A stretch of 6,262 nucleotides of DNA from an uncultured Methylococcaceae bacterium (GTDB lineage: Bacteria > Pseudomonadota > Gammaproteobacteria > Methylococcales > Methylomonadaceae): NCBI GenBank assembly GCA_903939355.1, contig CAJAHC010000293.1, positions 1 to 6,262 of the forward strand, given 5' to 3'. The position numbers and the translations under genes are program-made. Below are positions 4,307 to 6,262 of the stretch, piece by piece. Within the stretch, counting starts at the first letter, position 1, and the number at the start of each line of letters is the position of its first letter. The notes under the pieces were generated by a model that was not told the DNA's origin, ran no database searches, and worked only from the letters and a program-made list of their open reading frames with translations.

Positions 4307-6262
4307 CTAAAAAAGCCACTTAACCCCCAGCTCACCCATGTAGCTTTGTGTGCTTGATGAGGTTTCTGTATTACCTGAAGCAAAGACAGCAACACCGTGT
4401 TTACTCATGGCTTGTACGGTAATGCCAATGTTAGCGGCATTGGAGGCGGCACTGGCACCATTAACAGTCCAATTACTGGTAGGTAGTGCTTGCAGCGAGG
4501 CATTGACGGAACGATCGGTTTGAAACTCATGCACCCATGCCATCCGCAGTAACGGATACAAACACCATTTGTCATTGATATCAAAAGAATGATCTAGCTG
4601 AACACCTAAAGACCCAGGTTCAGACATGGTGGTGTTACCGGCTACGGATAGGCCAAGGTTATTGGTGTTGCTCTCAGTAAAGCTGTTCATTTGCAAGGAG
4701 GTCGCTTGCATGGCGATAAACGGCATCAGATTAACCAGCGGATGATCCATGCGATAGCCCACTTCAGCACGTCCTGTGAAGGCATTACTGCTGGTCTTGC
4801 CGGTTTGTTCGGCGGTAGAGGCTAAACCATTAACATAGCGCTTGGTATCGCCACTGAAGTAACCGTAGTTAAAGATGCTATTGACGTAAAAATTGTTCCA
4901 CTTGGCGACACTGTAAAGACCGACTTGTCCGGAAGAGTCTGTGCCGGTTGAAGAGCGTGCAGAAACGTTATAGTTAGAGGCTGTGCCACCGACCATACCA
5001 CCGACCAATAAGTGAGAGCTAACTTCATAGTCAAAACCCACGACCCCACCACCGGTTTGTGTCGATACAGACGCTGAACCTACAGACGATGAACCCTCCA
5101 ATGAATTAGATGCTCCGACCCCAGTCATCCAACTTCTAAACTGCCTATTGTCATTAGAAGCACAGGTAGTAGGTAACGCATTATGACTGGCCGCTTTATT
5201 CTTTTTTGAAGAGGCGCCCGTTTGACATTCATCCATTAACCAGTAATTAGCTTGGCGACGGGAGGCATCGACCACTAAGTTAGTGGCGCTAAAGTTAGCG
5301 GTTTGTTGTGCCGAGAGTCCTTCACCGGATAAGGCATTAAAGGCGACTTGTGCTTGTGAGGTACTTAGGGGGTTGATCTTATCCAATACCGATTGCCCAG
5401 CCGTTGACGGTGAACTGTAGAAAGCGGTTTGCAGACCTGACGCTACGGCCAGTTGATTTTGATTGGTAGCCGCTGAGGTATAATTTGCTTTATAGCCCAA
5501 ATACACATCATTAGCATCATAGCCCAAGGCGAAACTAACTAAGGCTAAATTAGGTAGGTTGGTGGTGAGATTTGAATAAGTACCGGTTACACCCTTGCTT
5601 GCCGATAAGATAGTCCAGCGAGTACTGCCGTTTACAGGTATTCCACTAGCGACGGTAGCATCAACCGTTCCGGCGACACTAGCTGCCCCAGTTATATTAA
5701 GTTTACTGGCCGTAGTAGAGTTAACATCGACAGATAACGTGCTAGTGCTAGTTTGGGTATAGTTACCAGTGACAGCCAACGTACCAACCTGACCACTTTC
5801 GCCGGGATTAACATTGCCCTTATTGGTGACATCGCCGGTTATTGTTCCAAAACCTGATAAGGTACTTCCAGCATCTACGGTCACTGGACTGGTAATAGAG
5901 GCTGAGGTATGTGAGCTATCACCAATTTGCAAATTACCCGCTTCAACAGTTGTAGGTCCGGTATAAGTATTGGCGGCATTAAGTATCAGTCTGCCACTGC
6001 CAAGCTGACTGAGACTACCAGTACCAGAGATGGTATTGCCGATGGTTATGTTGTCTGAACGGTTAAACGCTAAGGCAGCATTATCAACAACTGCACCGGC
6101 ACCCAGACTACCGATGGTGCTACCTGTACCCACTTGTAAGGTACCGGAACTGATGGTTGTATTACCTGAATAGCTGTTATCGGCTGTCAGGATCAGACTA
6201 CCAGAACCCAACTGACTCAAACTACCAGTACCAGAGATGGTATTACCTAACGTGATGGTGTC
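4307..6262 (-). CDS. Autotransporter (type Va) with PATR passenger repeats and beta-barrel; 5' end outside window
   Basis: 651 residues are visible and the frame is open to the window edge, so signal peptide and true start are missing; the TTG at 6220 is inside the gene. Visible residues 1-115 hold passenger-associated repeats of the form GSGxLIL-TADNSYSGNTTI-SSGTLQVG and GSGRLILNAANTYTGPTTVEAGNLQIGD. About 115-260 is an AIDA/pertactin-like beta-helix end (GTLAVTGNYTQTSTSTLSVDV, later RWTILSASKGVTGTYSNL). A helical linker at about 265-345 should thread the barrel. The autotransporter beta-domain, about 375-651, begins FRSWMTGVGAS and ends GVKWLF, with the terminal Phe used by the BAM complex. 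Two Cys (about 346 and 366) bracket a Ser/Lys-rich loop before the barrel and could form a disulfide. Role: surface-displayed or secreted passenger, perhaps adhesion; ligand unknown. This is chromosomal flank, not part of the element. Confidence 0.9.
   Translation of the reverse strand, partial: DTITLGNTISGTGSLSQLGSGSLILTADNSYSGNTTISSGTLQVGTGSTIGSLGAGAVVDNAALAFNRSDNITIGNTISGTGSLSQLGSGRLILNAANTYTGPTTVEAGNLQIGDSSHTSASITSPVTVDAGSTLSGFGTITGDVTNKGNVNPGESGQVGTLAVTGNYTQTSTSTLSVDVNSTTASKLNITGAASVAGTVDATVASGIPVNGSTRWTILSASKGVTGTYSNLTTNLPNLALVSFALGYDANDVYLGYKANYTSAATNQNQLAVASGLQTAFYSSPSTAGQSVLDKINPLSTSQAQVAFNALSGEGLSAQQTANFSATNLVVDASRRQANYWLMDECQTGASSKKNKAASHNALPTTCASNDNRQFRSWMTGVGASNSLEGSSSVGSASVSTQTGGGVVGFDYEVSSHLLVGGMVGGTASNYNVSARSSTGTDSSGQVGLYSVAKWNNFYVNSIFNYGYFSGDTKRYVNGLASTAEQTGKTSSNAFTGRAEVGYRMDHPLVNLMPFIAMQATSLQMNSFTESNTNNLGLSVAGNTTMSEPGSLGVQLDHSFDINDKWCLYPLLRMAWVHEFQTDRSVNASLQALPTSNWTVNGASAASNAANIGITVQAMSKHGVAVFASGNTETSSSTQSYMGELGVKWLF
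5983..6262 (-). repeat. Tandem 207-bp (69-codon) repeat within the autotransporter passenger
   Basis: The DNA at 5983-6055 recurs at 6190-6262, offset by exactly 207 bases, with 24 consecutive identical bases (6014-6037 and 6221-6244). At protein level both copies read GNTISGTGSLSQLGSG. The second copy runs to the window edge, so more units may follow. The DNA-level identity points to recent duplication or gene conversion and makes copy-number change likely. Confidence 0.75.

Noticed and set aside
4822..5052. Minus-strand 76-codon frame
   Set aside because: Out-of-frame shadow inside the autotransporter beta-domain.
6218..6220. TTG at 6220 as start of the autotransporter
   Set aside because: The frame is open and repeat-coding upstream to the window edge, and no signal peptide follows the TTG.

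Overview
The window looks like the integrase end of an AT-rich genomic island or phage-satellite-like element inserted in a tRNA-Thr gene, together with the chromosomal flank beyond it. The host is a Gram-negative bacterium, because the flank carries an outer-membrane autotransporter. It is probably a proteobacterium of moderate to low GC. Nothing here fixes a genus.

Element, about 1-3710. Every gene is on the minus strand, so it reads right to left. In transcription order: a P4-type tyrosine integrase (2286-3494); an unrecognised 181-residue protein (1649-2194) closed by a strong intrinsic terminator (1600-1625); a short regulatory gap with GC-rich repeats; then a compact four-gene block. 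The block holds an AlpA-like winged-helix regulator (1196-1444), a 53-residue single-span membrane protein (1032-1193), a CHC2 zinc-finger primase-like protein (626-1042) and a DUF3631 P-loop ATPase cut by the window edge (1-629). The joints in the block are a 2-bp gap, an 11-bp overlap and an ATGA overlap, so the four genes are probably co-transcribed and translationally coupled. AlpA-like regulator, CHC2 protein and DUF3631 ATPase form a recurring replication and regulation cassette of integrated elements. The job of the small membrane protein and of the 181-residue protein is unknown.

Junction, 3495-3753. Between the integrase and the chromosome lie three helically phased TAATAAG direct repeats, inverted copies of the same word, and then the 3' part of a tRNA-Thr(TGT) gene from the anticodon arm to CCA. 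A good intrinsic terminator follows. No 5' tRNA half is present. The fragment is therefore best read as one attachment-site copy, with the intact tRNA expected beyond the left edge of the window. That places the integrase at the end away from the intact tRNA, the less usual arrangement.

Chromosomal flank, 3754-6262. About 550 bp hold short repeats, a minus-strand terminator and a possible decayed small ORF, but no intact gene. The rest is the 3' end of an autotransporter gene (4307-6262, running off the window). It has PATR-type passenger repeats, an AIDA/pertactin-like passenger end and a C-terminal beta-barrel ending in Phe.

No CRISPR array, recognisable defence operon or complete RNA gene is seen. 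The less-described parts are the small coupled membrane protein, the unknown integrase-adjacent gene, the competing pairings around the 1600-1625 terminator, and the phased repeats next to att.
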